DNA of 64,000 nt from Trueperella sp. (GTDB taxonomy: Bacteria; Actinomycetota; Actinomycetes; Actinomycetales; Actinomycetaceae): NCBI GenBank assembly GCA_030532125.1, contig JAUNLU010000001.1:62001-126000 (forward strand), written 5' to 3'. The position numbers and the translations under genes are program-made. The notes beneath the pieces are model-generated. The model had not been told where the DNA came from. It ran no database searches and saw nothing but the letters and a program-made list of their open reading frames with translations. Of the stretch, positions 37,214 to 46,776 are shown one piece after another (positions within the stretch are counted from its first letter, which is position 1; the number at the start of each line of letters is the position of its first letter).

Positions 37214-37219
37214 TATGAT
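37214..37219 (+). promoter_or_regulatory. -10 box (TATGAT) for first LCP gene, leaderless candidate
   Basis: TATGAT lies 7 nt before the ATG at 37227 and overlaps an earlier in-frame ATG at 37215. If it is the -10, the start at 37227 is the true one. Confidence 0.45.
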
Positions 37220-37226
37220 CAGGGAG

Positions 37227-38420
37227 ATGAAAGAAGAGACCACGCTAAAGCGAGCCCCAGCACATGTGCAGGCTAAGAAAGCCCCGCATACTGTGCTGCG
37301 CAGTATTGGTCTTATATTATTGGCCATGTTGCTAGCAGTGCTAGGCGCAGGTACTACGCTTTATCTCGAGCTACAGGGCAATATCGTGCAGCACGATCTA
37401 GATACCCTGCTAGATGAGGACACGCGCCCCCAAAAGTTCACTCCGCCTGACGATCAAGATACCGGCACGGCATTGAATCTATTGCTGTTGGGGTCAGATA
37501 CCCGAGAGGGCGACGCCGATGTAGACGGCTCTGGGGCGAGTGGCAAAATTGACGGCATGCGCTCAGATACGGCGATGCTAATTCATATTTCTGCTGATCG
37601 CACTCGAGTAGACGTAGTCTCCATCCCGCGTGACACGTTATTGAATATTCCAAGCTGTACCTTGCCAAATGGCCGCAGTACCTATCCAGAACGCGACGCC
37701 ATGTTCAATTCAGCGTTCTATCGCGGCGGGATGAGTGGATCAGTTGCCGCTGCAGCTGCCTGCAGTGTGCGCACAGTAGAAAAACTTACTGATATCTATA
37801 TCGATGGCTACATCGTAATTAACTTCGCGTCTTTCCAGGATGTAGTTAATACCCTGGGCGGGATCGATATGTGCCTCACGGAATCCTTACGCGACAGCCG
37901 CGCCGGGTTGGATTTATCTGCTGGCTGCCAAACCTTGAATGGCACCCAAGCTCTGGCGCTTGCCCGGGCCCGATACCAGGTAGGTGACGGCTCAGATATT
38001 TCCCGAATTGGGCGGCAACAAGAGCTAGTAAAGAAAATCATTGAAGAGGCACTGGCGTTGAATGCCTTCTCTGATATGAATACCTTCTACCAGCTCCTCC
38101 AAGACGTCACCAAAAACCTAGAGACTTCTGACGGAGTTGGAGATCTGCGCTGGTTGGGTGGTTTGCTGTACTCACTGCGCAATATCGAAGGCGGCAATAT
38201 TAACTTCATTACTATGCCGTTTGTGCCAGAGGGAGACCGGGTGCGACCAGCAGCGAGTGCCCGGCAAGTGTGGCGCGCGCTAGAATTTGATCGCCCAGTG
38301 GACAGCGATTTCCTGCATCGCCCAGGTAGTGACGCCATCATTGAACCCGGTACCCCGGAACAGCGCGCTGAATTTCGTTCGTCAATTGGGCTCAGCGTGA
38401 AGCTAGCGCAAGTAGGCTAA
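37227..38420 (+). CDS. LytR-CpsA-Psr (LCP) family glycopolymer transferase, copy 1
   Basis: The protein is about 397 aa: a basic N-terminus, one signal-anchor helix near residues 27-48, then the extracytoplasmic LCP domain with NLLLLGSDTREGD, RSDTAMLIHI, VVSIPRDTLLNIP (active Arg/Asp) and LALARARYQVGDGSD. LCP proteins move polyprenyl-linked glycopolymers to peptidoglycan N-acetylmuramate. It lies at the right end of the polysaccharide island and directly before a second LCP gene, which suggests ligation of the island product. Alternative starts at 37206 (TTG) and 37215 add 4-7 residues. Confidence 0.9.
   Translation: MKEETTLKRAPAHVQAKKAPHTVLRSIGLILLAMLLAVLGAGTTLYLELQGNIVQHDLDTLLDEDTRPQKFTPPDDQDTGTALNLLLLGSDTREGDADVDGSGASGKIDGMRSDTAMLIHISADRTRVDVVSIPRDTLLNIPSCTLPNGRSTYPERDAMFNSAFYRGGMSGSVAAAAACSVRTVEKLTDIYIDGYIVINFASFQDVVNTLGGIDMCLTESLRDSRAGLDLSAGCQTLNGTQALALARARYQVGDGSDISRIGRQQELVKKIIEEALALNAFSDMNTFYQLLQDVTKNLETSDGVGDLRWLGGLLYSLRNIEGGNINFITMPFVPEGDRVRPAASARQVWRALEFDRPVDSDFLHRPGSDAIIEPGTPEQRAEFRSSIGLSVKLAQVG
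38413..38418 (+). promoter_or_regulatory. -10 box (TAGGCT) for second LCP gene, leaderless
   Basis: TAGGCT is located at the very end of the first LCP gene (its T is part of the TAA stop), 6 nt before the ATG at 38425. It would give the second LCP gene its own transcript. Confidence 0.4.
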
Positions 38421-38424
38421 CTAT

Positions 38425-39687
38425 ATGACTCAACCGCCCTCATTCGCTCCCCGTAACCAACGGCGTCGCCCGGATGCTAGCGGTGCCCAGCCCGTAGGCT
38501 CAGGAGAGAAACCCCCGGCACCGCGGCGGCGCTCCGTTTTGCCCGAACGCTCAGCGATGTCACCTGACGACGCCGAGCGCATGCCCGCATCATTCCCACC
38601 GCGGCGGAGTGCGGGGATAGGAGAGTCAAACCCACCAGCTTTTGCCCCGCAGCACAGCGTTCGCCCAGCTCCGGCAGCGCGCATTCCAGCTGACACAAAT
38701 ATGCTGATAGCAGAGCCGGCAAAGCCAAGTGCAACTGCAGTTCGACGACGCCGCTTCTCTCCTCTGCAGCTAGTAGGCGGCATAGTTTTGTTGCTTATTA
38801 TCGTTACCTTACTGTGGATCTTCTACCTCTACAGCTACGGGAACTCGCAACTTAACAAAGTAGACGCCTTAAGCGGGGCAACAGATACCTCCGGCGAGAC
38901 CTATCTAATCGTGGGTTCTGATCGCCGCGGCAATACGGTGGCAGATGGCACTGAGGGGCAGCGGGCTGACACCATTATGCTGTTACATGCGCCAGCTAAC
39001 GGCGCCACTGCACTAGTTTCTATCCCGCGCGATACTTATGTTGCGTTCCCCGATGGCTCTGGCCACGGAAAGCTAAACCGCGCTTTCTCCTACGGTGGTG
39101 CAGCACTACTGGTACAGACGATAGAGAAGCTCACCGGAATTAGCGTCGATCACTATGTTGAGATCGGGATGGACGGCGTCAGCTATTTAACTGACGCCGT
39201 AGGCGGAGTCGAGCTATGCCTAGACTACGACGTTGCCGATCAATACTCTGGTTTGAACTGGACTGCTGGCTGCCACAACGCCGACGGCACCACGGCACTA
39301 GCATTTTCCCGGATGCGCTACCAAGATCCGCTGGGCGATATCGGCCGTGGGGAACGGCAACGCCAAGTAGTTTCCAAAATCGTAGATAAAGCAGTTTCCC
39401 CCGGGCAACTACTTAACCCATTCCAGCAAAAACAGTTAGTAGGCACTACCGCTTCAGTGTTGACCGTGGATAATTCTGATTCCCTGATGACGGTGGCCCG
39501 AGCGGGATTTGCACTGCGTAAAGCGTTAGGGCCGGCAGGATTGCGCGGAGCGCCACCAATTTCCAATCTGGGGCAATCCGGCCCTGGTGGGTCTACAGTG
39601 CGGCTAGATGAATCCTTAATTGACCAGTTCTGGTCCAATATGCGCACTGGGAAACTGACGCCCGAGTCTTTCGCCTCGTTTAATTGA
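38425..39687 (+). CDS. LCP family glycopolymer transferase, copy 2, with long disordered N-terminus
   Basis: The protein is 420 aa. Residues 1-108 are Pro/Arg/Ala-rich, probably a disordered cytoplasmic region. A transmembrane helix (about 112-133, LVGGIVLLLIIVTLLWIFYLY) precedes the LCP domain with YLIVGSDRRGN, RADTIMLLHA, LVSIPRDTYVAFPD and LAFSRMRYQDPLGDIGRGERQ. The long cytoplasmic tail is unlike the first copy and could bind a regulator or kinase. Only 4 nt separate it from the first LCP gene. It is convergent with the histidine kinase gene after 4 nt. Confidence 0.9.
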   Translation: MTQPPSFAPRNQRRRPDASGAQPVGSGEKPPAPRRRSVLPERSAMSPDDAERMPASFPPRRSAGIGESNPPAFAPQHSVRPAPAARIPADTNMLIAEPAKPSATAVRRRRFSPLQLVGGIVLLLIIVTLLWIFYLYSYGNSQLNKVDALSGATDTSGETYLIVGSDRRGNTVADGTEGQRADTIMLLHAPANGATALVSIPRDTYVAFPDGSGHGKLNRAFSYGGAALLVQTIEKLTGISVDHYVEIGMDGVSYLTDAVGGVELCLDYDVADQYSGLNWTAGCHNADGTTALAFSRMRYQDPLGDIGRGERQRQVVSKIVDKAVSPGQLLNPFQQKQLVGTTASVLTVDNSDSLMTVARAGFALRKALGPAGLRGAPPISNLGQSGPGGSTVRLDESLIDQFWSNMRTGKLTPESFASFN

Positions 39688-39691
39688 GCCG

Positions 39692-41008
39692 TTAGCGGCG
39701 ATGCCGGCGCGAACCTACGGTAAGAACTGCCCCCGGCGGTAACACTTTATCCGGATCGAGCGCCAGCGGCATCGCCGACAGCGTCAAAGTGAATCCGGCA
39801 TGTGCCGCATTGGTGAGTTCTAGCCGCCCACCGTCAGCATTGGCTAATTCCTTAGCTACCGCCAACCCGATTCCAGTGGACTCACCCGTGGAAAAGCCCT
39901 TGTCAAAGATAGTTTCTGCGTTTTCTGGATCTATCCCGGCGCCTTCGTCCTGGATTTTGAATTGAATAGTTTTACCGATTCGTTTGGCGCTGACCTCGGT
40001 AAAGCCGGCGCCATATTTCAGCGAGTTTTCAATTAACGTCGCTAAAATCTGCGACAAGCTACCGGGGGTGGCCAGCACCGCCCCACCAGCGTCATCCACA
40101 AACACGATTTTCCGTTTGGCGCGCGCAAACATTTTGTTCCACTCGGCATCTTGTTGGGCAAAGACATCAGATATTTGCACCGCTTCGGTAGTGCCGCCAC
40201 TTTGTGCCTGCGAAGTAGCCATCAATTCGGTGACCACTTGCGAGAGTCGATCTATCTGTTCCAATGCCAAACTGGCTTCTTGGGCTAGGTCCTCATCGGT
40301 TGCCATCAATTGGATCTCTTCGATCCGCATACTCAACGCAGTTAGCGGGGTGCGCAGCTGATGAGCCGCATCCGCCGCAAACTGACGCTCCGCCGCTATT
40401 CGCCCCGCCATCCGGTCCGCAGTGCGCTCTAGTTCCTGAGTTACCAGATCTATTTCTTCAATCCCGGTGGGCTTCATTTGTGGGCGCACCTGCCCCGCCC
40501 CCAGTTGTTCTGCTGACGCTGCCAGATAGATCAGCGGTGCAGAAAGCTTGCGGGACTGAGATTTGGCCACTGCTAGACCCACTAGAAAAGCAACGGCTAT
40601 CAGCAATAGCGCCGCTACCACAGTCAGAGCGATGTCTAACCCGATAGCGGTGGTCGGGGTACTGACACTTACCGCGGCATTCGTCTGCGTGCTGGCAGCA
40701 ATCCGGGAAACTGTAGCTCCGTCCAACGGCGGCCCCGAACTGACAATAGTGCCATCGCCGTAGCGGACTTCAATCCGGGTAGGATTGCGCGAGTTAGCTG
40801 CTAATGTGCGCAGCAATCGAGTACCCACTCTAGTTTCTTGGGTACTAAACCTATCCACCATGGAAGCCACTGAGTAGGCACGCAGTGATAGGTCAGAAAC
40901 TGTTTGTACCCAGATCAATACGCAGGCAAAAATAGCTCCCGGGATACCCAGAATTAATACGGCGACCGCCACCGCCGTCGTCGTCATCAGAATTGCGCGG
41001 CGGCGCAT
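39692..41008 (-). CDS. Sensor histidine kinase
   Basis: The 438 aa two-component kinase has two transmembrane helices (about 10-33 and 126-148) bracketing a small extracytoplasmic sensor of about 90 residues. A HAMP-like segment (SAPLIYLAASAEQLGAGQV) is followed by the dimerisation histidine His216 in ADAAHQLRTPLTAL and the ATPase domain with ENSLKYG, DEGAGIDPE and STGIGLAVAKELAN. The partner response regulator is immediately upstream, 9 nt apart. The signal is unknown. Confidence 0.9.
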   Translation of the reverse strand: MRRRAILMTTTAVAVAVLILGIPGAIFACVLIWVQTVSDLSLRAYSVASMVDRFSTQETRVGTRLLRTLAANSRNPTRIEVRYGDGTIVSSGPPLDGATVSRIAASTQTNAAVSVSTPTTAIGLDIALTVVAALLLIAVAFLVGLAVAKSQSRKLSAPLIYLAASAEQLGAGQVRPQMKPTGIEEIDLVTQELERTADRMAGRIAAERQFAADAAHQLRTPLTALSMRIEEIQLMATDEDLAQEASLALEQIDRLSQVVTELMATSQAQSGGTTEAVQISDVFAQQDAEWNKMFARAKRKIVFVDDAGGAVLATPGSLSQILATLIENSLKYGAGFTEVSAKRIGKTIQFKIQDEGAGIDPENAETIFDKGFSTGESTGIGLAVAKELANADGGRLELTNAAHAGFTLTLSAMPLALDPDKVLPPGAVLTVGSRRHRR

Positions 41009-41017
41009 CTGTTTCCC

Positions 41018-41695
41018 CTAGTTCTCGAACCGGAAGCCCATGCCCCGGACGGTGGAGATGTAGGTGGGGTCGTTGACGTCATCGCCTAATTTGCGGCGCA
41101 ACCAAGAAATATGCATATCTAGTTTCTTGGTGGAGTCCTCCGCGCTGCTACCCCAGACTTCTTGCATCAGGGTGTCGCGGGCAACTACATTGCCCGCATT
41201 CCGCATTAGCACTCTAAGCAGATCAAATTCTTTGCCGGTCAGTTGCAGCTCTCGGTTATTCAAATAGGCGCGGTGAGCGTCAACATCCACCGTAATGCCG
41301 TTAACTTCCAGTAAATCCGGGCCATCTTCGCTAGAGGTGGAGCGGCGCAATAGGGCGCGCACTCGAGCCAGCAGTTCCGCTAACCGGAATGGCTTAGTGA
41401 CGTAGTCATCCGCTCCCGCATCTAAGCCCACCACCATGTCAACTTCTTCAGCACGCGCAGTCAAAATAAGAATTGGGAAAGTTTTTCCGTCTAGCCGGGC
41501 TTTGCGCGCTACTTCCAGACCATCCATATCGGGCAGACCTAGATCCAGCACCACCAAATCCGTATCAACTGACATAGCTTCCAGAGCGTCTTTGCCGGTC
41601 TCTACCGATTCCACTTGGTAGCCTTCGCGAGTAAACGCCCGCAGCAAGGGCCCGGCGATAGCCGAGTCATCTTCCACTAGCAAAATATTAGTCAC
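41018..41695 (-). CDS. OmpR-family response regulator
   Basis: The 225 aa protein has a receiver domain with LLVEDD, Asp51 in LVVLDLGLPDMDG and Lys101 in TKPFR. The winged-helix effector domain (about 125-222) contains LTGKEFDLLRVLMRN and KKLDMHISWLRRKLGDD. It is co-transcribed with the kinase gene downstream. It is distinct from MtrA by its KKLDMHIS recognition region. Target genes cannot be inferred, although LCP genes are adjacent. Confidence 0.9.
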   Translation of the reverse strand: MTNILLVEDDSAIAGPLLRAFTREGYQVESVETGKDALEAMSVDTDLVVLDLGLPDMDGLEVARKARLDGKTFPILILTARAEEVDMVVGLDAGADDYVTKPFRLAELLARVRALLRRSTSSEDGPDLLEVNGITVDVDAHRAYLNNRELQLTGKEFDLLRVLMRNAGNVVARDTLMQEVWGSSAEDSTKKLDMHISWLRRKLGDDVNDPTYISTVRGMGFRFEN

Positions 41696-41830
41696 AGCGC
41701 AGTCCTAACCTACTCGCAGTTTGGTGTGCCAACTACACCCTAAACATGGCACCAAGACAACCCCAAGGAATTACTTCTATTAAGCAATAGTAGTAAAGAA
41801 TGCGTCAAGTGGAAAGTTAGCGCGCTATTC

Positions 41831-42901
41831 TCAGCGATTGTCCCGCACACCGATCGGCGGCTCGCCAGCGCTTTGTACCAGCGTCATTTGCGCGGCATCA
41901 ATATTTCCAAATCCCTGCAATTCTGGGGTGGCAAAAGTTTCAAATGTGTAGCGTTCGTGATCTATTTTAGTTAGCGCATAGGCAGTAGCGCGGTCTACCA
42001 GTATTCCACCTACCGGCGCCACCCCACAGAGCCGGGATGCCAAATTGACACTAGGCCCGAAAATATCGCCGAACCGAGAAACTACCCCGCCCCAAACTAG
42101 CGAAGCCCGCACATTTGGCATATCTGGAGTAATGCGCAGTGTCTCCACGATTTGGTGTACTACCTCTGCTCCAGTACGCAGATCGTCAGCTTCGTAGAGC
42201 ACGGCGTCGCCCACCATTTTCACTACTCGCGCTCCATAACTGGAGATGACGTCCCGGCAGGTAAATTCAAAAGTTTGAATGAAATCAACTAGCTGATGTG
42301 GGGAGAGCTGCCCCGAGCGGTTAGTAAATGACACCAGATCTACAAATCCCATCGCCCGCTGGAGTGGCATTTGCACCCGGGAGGCATGCATGCTGCTGAG
42401 CTCAGTTTCAGTGCGGCGCAAAAAAGCTGCCAAGTGCCGGCGCCAGGCATATTTCATCTGGTAGAGCAAGAACTCTTCAAAATCGTCAATATGGTCAAGC
42501 ACCCAGTAACGGGCCGCCATTTCATCTAATCCATAGCGCCCCTCTGCTTCTTCAACTAAGGCTTCGTATTGCCAAAGCACCATACGATCTGCCAGATGGG
42601 ATTGCGCGCGGATAAGAGAGTTCTGGGTGTCGGCGTCGGTGCGCCCCATATCAATCATTTCTTGATGGGCGCGCATGACGTCTACGTCATACTCGGTGAA
42701 AAGTCGCTTTTCCGGATCGGTGATATACGGGAATCCCATAGCACGCCAGTACCGGCGCACCATGTCAACTCGAGCGCCGGAAAGATCTGCCGCCTCATGC
42801 AGATTATATTTTGGGGCACCACCAAGCAGTCTGAGTACGTGGCTTTCCACTGTTGTCAGACTTTTTGGATCTTCCCCTCGCTCAGGTGTGGTCTGAGTCA
42901 C
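41831..42901 (-). CDS. Class III adenylate cyclase with N-terminal regulatory domain
   Basis: The 356 aa cytoplasmic enzyme makes cAMP from ATP. The N-terminal 160 residues are helical and resemble the autoinhibitory domain of the mycobacterial Rv1264/Rv2212 cyclases (ADLSGARVDMVRRYWRAMGF). The catalytic domain (about 185-340) keeps both metal Asp residues (FVDLVSFTN and VGDAVLYE), Lys and Asp for adenine (VVKMVGD, RFGDIFG) and the Asn/Arg pair (VNLASRLCG), so it should be active. The GTG start has AAGGTGG 5 nt upstream. Signal input is unknown; Rv1264 is acid-responsive. Confidence 0.88.
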   Translation of the reverse strand: MTQTTPERGEDPKSLTTVESHVLRLLGGAPKYNLHEAADLSGARVDMVRRYWRAMGFPYITDPEKRLFTEYDVDVMRAHQEMIDMGRTDADTQNSLIRAQSHLADRMVLWQYEALVEEAEGRYGLDEMAARYWVLDHIDDFEEFLLYQMKYAWRRHLAAFLRRTETELSSMHASRVQMPLQRAMGFVDLVSFTNRSGQLSPHQLVDFIQTFEFTCRDVISSYGARVVKMVGDAVLYEADDLRTGAEVVHQIVETLRITPDMPNVRASLVWGGVVSRFGDIFGPSVNLASRLCGVAPVGGILVDRATAYALTKIDHERYTFETFATPELQGFGNIDAAQMTLVQSAGEPPIGVRDNR

Positions 42902-43009
42902 ACAACCACCTTATGGTCGAAATTCGCATTTATCAAGCAAAACAGCTATTTTCCGTGTTCTATCCTAGCTGCCACTGTGGGGTATTCCGCAAACTCAAAT
43001 ACATGCAGG

Positions 43010-43015
43010 TAGGCT
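43010..43015 (+). promoter_or_regulatory. -10 box (TAGGCT) for DUF885 gene, leaderless
   Basis: TAGGCT lies 7 nt before the ATG at 43023. No Shine-Dalgarno precedes the start. Confidence 0.45.
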
Positions 43016-43022
43016 AGAGTCC

Positions 43023-44693
43023 ATGAGTTTTGAAAAGACGGCACGCGCTGCCACCGCAATTGACGAACTGGCCGAATCTTATGTAGCCCAATCGCTAGAA
43101 CTTTCCCCTGGGCTAGTTACCGTAACCGGTTTACCCGGTGCCAGCGAAACCCAATTTGACGATTACTCTCCAGCCGGGCTAGCGGCACAAGCCGAGCTAG
43201 ACCAACACACCCTGCAACAGCTGGAAACACTGACCCCCCAGGATGAAACTGACCGCATCACCGTGGCAGCAATGCAGGAACGGCTAGGTTTAGCCCAAGA
43301 ACTCTACCAAGCAGCGGAGTTTGGTGAACTCAATGTAATCGCCACCCCACTGCAAGAAGTACAGCAGCTTTTTGACCTCATGCCTCAAGAGTCAAATGCA
43401 GATTGGCGGACAATTGCAGCGCGACTCCAGGCAGTACCCCAAGCACTCGCTAGCTGGCGAGAAACCCTGACTCTGCGGGCGCAAAGCGGCCCCGACACTG
43501 CCCGGCGCCAAGTGCTGCTTTGCGCCGAACAAGCCGATAACTGTGCTGGAAAATCTTCGCCCTTTATCGATCTGGCCGAGCGCGGTACCGCAGCTTTCTC
43601 CGAACTAGGTACCGAATTGGCTGACGGCGTCGCTGCTGCCCGGCAGGCATACGGCGAATTAGCCGAGTTTTTACGGACCGAAATTTTGCCGCAGGCGGTG
43701 GAGTCCGATGCCTTTGGCAGAGAACGCTATGAACGCCGCATCCGCCAGTTCGTAGGTGCCAAGGTCGATCTGGATGAAACCTACGAATGGGGTCTAACTG
43801 AACTGGCACGTATCCGGGCGGAACAACAAGAGATAGCACATGAGTTATACGGTGCCGGAGTTAGCGTTGCGGAAGCTATGGAGCGGCTGAACCAAGACCC
43901 ACAGCGCACCATCCACGGCACAGAGAATCTGCAACGCTGGATGCAAGAAACTTCAGATCAAGCAATCGCCGCCCTGCAGGGCAGTCACTTTGATATTCCA
44001 GCGCCACTGCAGAAACTCGAATGCATGATTGCTCCTTCAGCTACGGGCGCCATTTACTACACCGGCCCATCGGATGACTTCTCTAGACCAGGGCGCATGT
44101 GGTGGTCAGTACCAGAGGGCACCGAAACCTTTGCCACTTGGCAAGAGAAAACCACAGTATTCCATGAGGGCGTGCCGGGACACCACTTGCAGCTAGGAAT
44201 GACCACCTACCTGCGGGAACAGCTCAATACCTGGCGCCGGCAACTGTGTTGGGTGTCTGGTCACGGCGAAGGCTGGGCGCTCTACGCAGAATCGCTAATG
44301 GCCGAGTTGGGTTACCAAGAGGATCCCGGCGACTATATGGGGGTGCTGGACTCAGAACAGCTGCGCACAGCCCGGGTTGCACTAGATATCGGCGTCCACC
44401 TGCAAAAAGAAACTCCGGCAGAGTTCCGGGAAATTAGCCCCACCTGGACTCGCGATGTGGCATGGGAATTTTTGCGGAGCAATTTAGCGATGGACAGCTC
44501 TTTCCTGGAGTTTGAACTGAACCGCTATCTGGGATGGGCCGGGCAGGCGCCGTCATACAAGATCGGACAACGAATTTGGCGCCAGTTGCGAGCAGAGGCA
44601 GAAGCCAGACCCAATTTCAATCTAAAGGACTGGCATATGAAAGCCCTGTCGATCGGCTCTGTGGGACTAGACGTATTGCGGGCAGCCCTGTGA
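43023..44693 (+). CDS. DUF885 family protein, probable metallopeptidase
   Basis: The 556 aa soluble protein, without signal peptide, belongs to the DUF885 family, which is related to M2/M32-type zinc peptidases. The zinc motif is in the C-terminal third: VFHEGVPGHHLQLGM, with a His-Glu-x-x-x-x-His-His pattern, followed by EGWALYAESLMAELGY, where a Glu is the likely third ligand. It is expected to be a carboxypeptidase-like enzyme acting on peptides in the cytoplasm. The stop overlaps the maf start as GTGA. Confidence 0.85.
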   Translation: MSFEKTARAATAIDELAESYVAQSLELSPGLVTVTGLPGASETQFDDYSPAGLAAQAELDQHTLQQLETLTPQDETDRITVAAMQERLGLAQELYQAAEFGELNVIATPLQEVQQLFDLMPQESNADWRTIAARLQAVPQALASWRETLTLRAQSGPDTARRQVLLCAEQADNCAGKSSPFIDLAERGTAAFSELGTELADGVAAARQAYGELAEFLRTEILPQAVESDAFGRERYERRIRQFVGAKVDLDETYEWGLTELARIRAEQQEIAHELYGAGVSVAEAMERLNQDPQRTIHGTENLQRWMQETSDQAIAALQGSHFDIPAPLQKLECMIAPSATGAIYYTGPSDDFSRPGRMWWSVPEGTETFATWQEKTTVFHEGVPGHHLQLGMTTYLREQLNTWRRQLCWVSGHGEGWALYAESLMAELGYQEDPGDYMGVLDSEQLRTARVALDIGVHLQKETPAEFREISPTWTRDVAWEFLRSNLAMDSSFLEFELNRYLGWAGQAPSYKIGQRIWRQLRAEAEARPNFNLKDWHMKALSIGSVGLDVLRAAL

Positions 44694-45328
44694 AGCAGCT
44701 ACTCCTGGCCTCCGCTTCCCCGGCACGATTCCAGACCCTGAAAAGTGCTGGGATCGTGCCGGAAGTGCAGGTTTCTGCCGTTGACGAAGACGCCGTCTTG
44801 GCACAGCTGATGCAGCGGGTTCCGGGAGCAAGCGCTGCAGCTCAAGTGCAAGAGTTAGCACACGCAAAAGCCACTGCGGTGGCTCAGCAAATTCGGGACA
44901 GCGCGGCAGCTGCAGTAGATGTGATTGTAGGCTGCGATTCCATGCTGGAGCTGGATGGGGAGGTCCTGGGCAAGCCCCATACCCCACAGCTAGCTCAGCA
45001 ACGGCTAGCGGCAATGCGCGGGCGAGCGGGTCAGCTACATACCGGCCACTGCGTAATTGACTCCCGTACCGGGGAACACGCCCACGGGGTATCTACTGCG
45101 ACGGTCTACATCGCAGAGATGACCGATGCGGAGATCACGGCCTATATCAACTCTGGCGAACCGCTCGAAGTAGCCGGGTCTTTTACCATTGACGGACTCG
45201 GCGGGTCCTTTATCGAGAAAATAGACGGCGACCCACATGGCGTAGTGGGAATATCACTGCCACTTTTGCGCAGCTTAATGGCGCAGCTAGGCCATCAGAT
45301 TACCGATTTTTGGCGCCTACCCAATTAG
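44690..45328 (+). CDS. maf: Maf family nucleoside triphosphate pyrophosphatase
   Basis: The 212 aa protein is a house-cleaning NTP pyrophosphatase or dTTP/UTP diphosphatase. It has the family start LLLASASPARFQTL, the Asp-rich VGCDSMLEL and GRAGQLHTGHCVI, and VAGSFTIDGLGGSFIEKIDGD. The GTG at 44690 overlaps the DUF885 stop, indicating coupling; a longer in-frame version from 44534 lies inside DUF885 and is rejected. Its stop overlaps the convergent gltA stop (TTAG). Confidence 0.93.
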   Translation: MKQLLLASASPARFQTLKSAGIVPEVQVSAVDEDAVLAQLMQRVPGASAAAQVQELAHAKATAVAQQIRDSAAAAVDVIVGCDSMLELDGEVLGKPHTPQLAQQRLAAMRGRAGQLHTGHCVIDSRTGEHAHGVSTATVYIAEMTDAEITAYINSGEPLEVAGSFTIDGLGGSFIEKIDGDPHGVVGISLPLLRSLMAQLGHQITDFWRLPN

Positions 45329-46656
45329 ACCCGGTTGTTTACATCCTCTTCAAAGTTGCGGTTTTGCTTCACCCGCTGCGAGATCGAGATCCAGTCCCGT
45401 TCGGTTTCCCCCACATAGACTTGGCGCGGGCGCCCAATCTTAGTAGTTGGATCCAAAATTAATTCGCGGTACTGGGCAATCCAGCCTGGAAGCCGGCCCA
45501 GCGCAAAAAGCGGAGTGAACATCCGGGTGGGGAAACCCATCGCCCGATAGATTAACCCAGTGTAGAAGTCCACATTGGGATAGAGCTTGCGCTCAATGAA
45601 GTAATCATCTTCCAAGGCTACTTGTTCCAGTTCGCGCGCCATATCAAACATTTGGGAATCACCCTTGAGCTTGTCTAGCACGTCATCAGCCAAAGACTTA
45701 ACAATTTTGGCGCGCGGATCATAATTCTTGTAGACCCGGTGCCCAAAGCCCATGAGCTTAACGTTGTTAGTCTTATCTTTAACCTGGCTGACAAATTCCG
45801 GGATAGTTAGCTCTGAGTTCCGGATATTCTGCAGCATGTCTAGCACTGCCTCGTTGGCGCCGCCGTGCAAAGGCCCAGAGAGTGCCCCCACCCCAGCAGC
45901 TACCGAAGCGTAGATATTGGCATTCGCCGAACCCACCAGGCGCACCGTAGATGTAGAGCAGTTCTGCTCATGATCTGCGTGCAAAATAAATAGTTTGTCT
46001 AGCGCATTGATTACCGTCGGGTCCACATCATGGGTCTGATAAGGCAAGCCGAAAGTCATCCGCAAGAAGTCCTCGGTGTAGGACTTGGTGGTATCCGGAT
46101 ACAACAGCGGCATACCAGTGGCGCGCTTGGCAATATAAGCAATCATGGTGGGAACTTTGGCCAGCAGCAGCACCGTAGCCATATCCCGTTGTTCTCGATC
46201 AAACGGGTCCAGAGTGTTTTCATAGTATGGGGCTAGCCCGGCAATGCCAGACTGCAGAATTGCCATGGGATGACCATCACCGGGGAAAGCAGTGAAAAAG
46301 TTCCGGAAGTCCTCGTGCAGTAGCGTATGTCGCTTTATCAGCCGGGTAAAAGATGCCAGCGAAGTTGCATCTGGCAGCTCGCCATAGATCAGCAGATAGG
46401 CTACTTCGAGGAAAGAACAATTCTCGGCGAGCTGTTCAATCGGATAACCGCGGTAACGCAGTATTCCAGCTTCGCCGTCGATATAAGTAATTTCTGAAGT
46501 GCAGGCAGCGGTATTGACGAAACCGGAGTCCAACATAACTGAACCGGTCTCAGTTAATAAGTTTTTTATGTTGTATCCATCATTGCCCTCGGTGGGCACT
46601 ACCCGTTCCAGCTGCAGAGTTTTATTAGATGTTTTCAGCTGCGCATTGTCAGACAT
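45325..46656 (-). CDS. gltA: Citrate synthase
   Basis: The 443 aa enzyme condenses acetyl-CoA and oxaloacetate. The Gram-negative-type GltA pattern is complete: ILRYRGYPIEQLAENCSF, the catalytic His in GPLHGGANEAVLDML, LMGFGHRVYKNYDPRAKI and the Asp-containing VDFYTGLIYRAMGFP. The start at 46656 has AAGGAG upstream; an in-frame extension to 46704 would begin further inside the leader. It is convergent with maf and followed upstream by fdxA on the same strand. Confidence 0.95.
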   Translation of the reverse strand: MSDNAQLKTSNKTLQLERVVPTEGNDGYNIKNLLTETGSVMLDSGFVNTAACTSEITYIDGEAGILRYRGYPIEQLAENCSFLEVAYLLIYGELPDATSLASFTRLIKRHTLLHEDFRNFFTAFPGDGHPMAILQSGIAGLAPYYENTLDPFDREQRDMATVLLLAKVPTMIAYIAKRATGMPLLYPDTTKSYTEDFLRMTFGLPYQTHDVDPTVINALDKLFILHADHEQNCSTSTVRLVGSANANIYASVAAGVGALSGPLHGGANEAVLDMLQNIRNSELTIPEFVSQVKDKTNNVKLMGFGHRVYKNYDPRAKIVKSLADDVLDKLKGDSQMFDMARELEQVALEDDYFIERKLYPNVDFYTGLIYRAMGFPTRMFTPLFALGRLPGWIAQYRELILDPTTKIGRPRQVYVGETERDWISISQRVKQNRNFEEDVNNRV

Positions 46657-46776
46657 ATCGTCTCCTTTTCGCAGACGTGTGGACGCCAACTCGCCCAACC
46701 ACACTCACATTACCTTAAATAGAGTCAGTGTGTACTATATCTTTACTATTTGGACGGCGGTACAGCTAGTCCAGCG

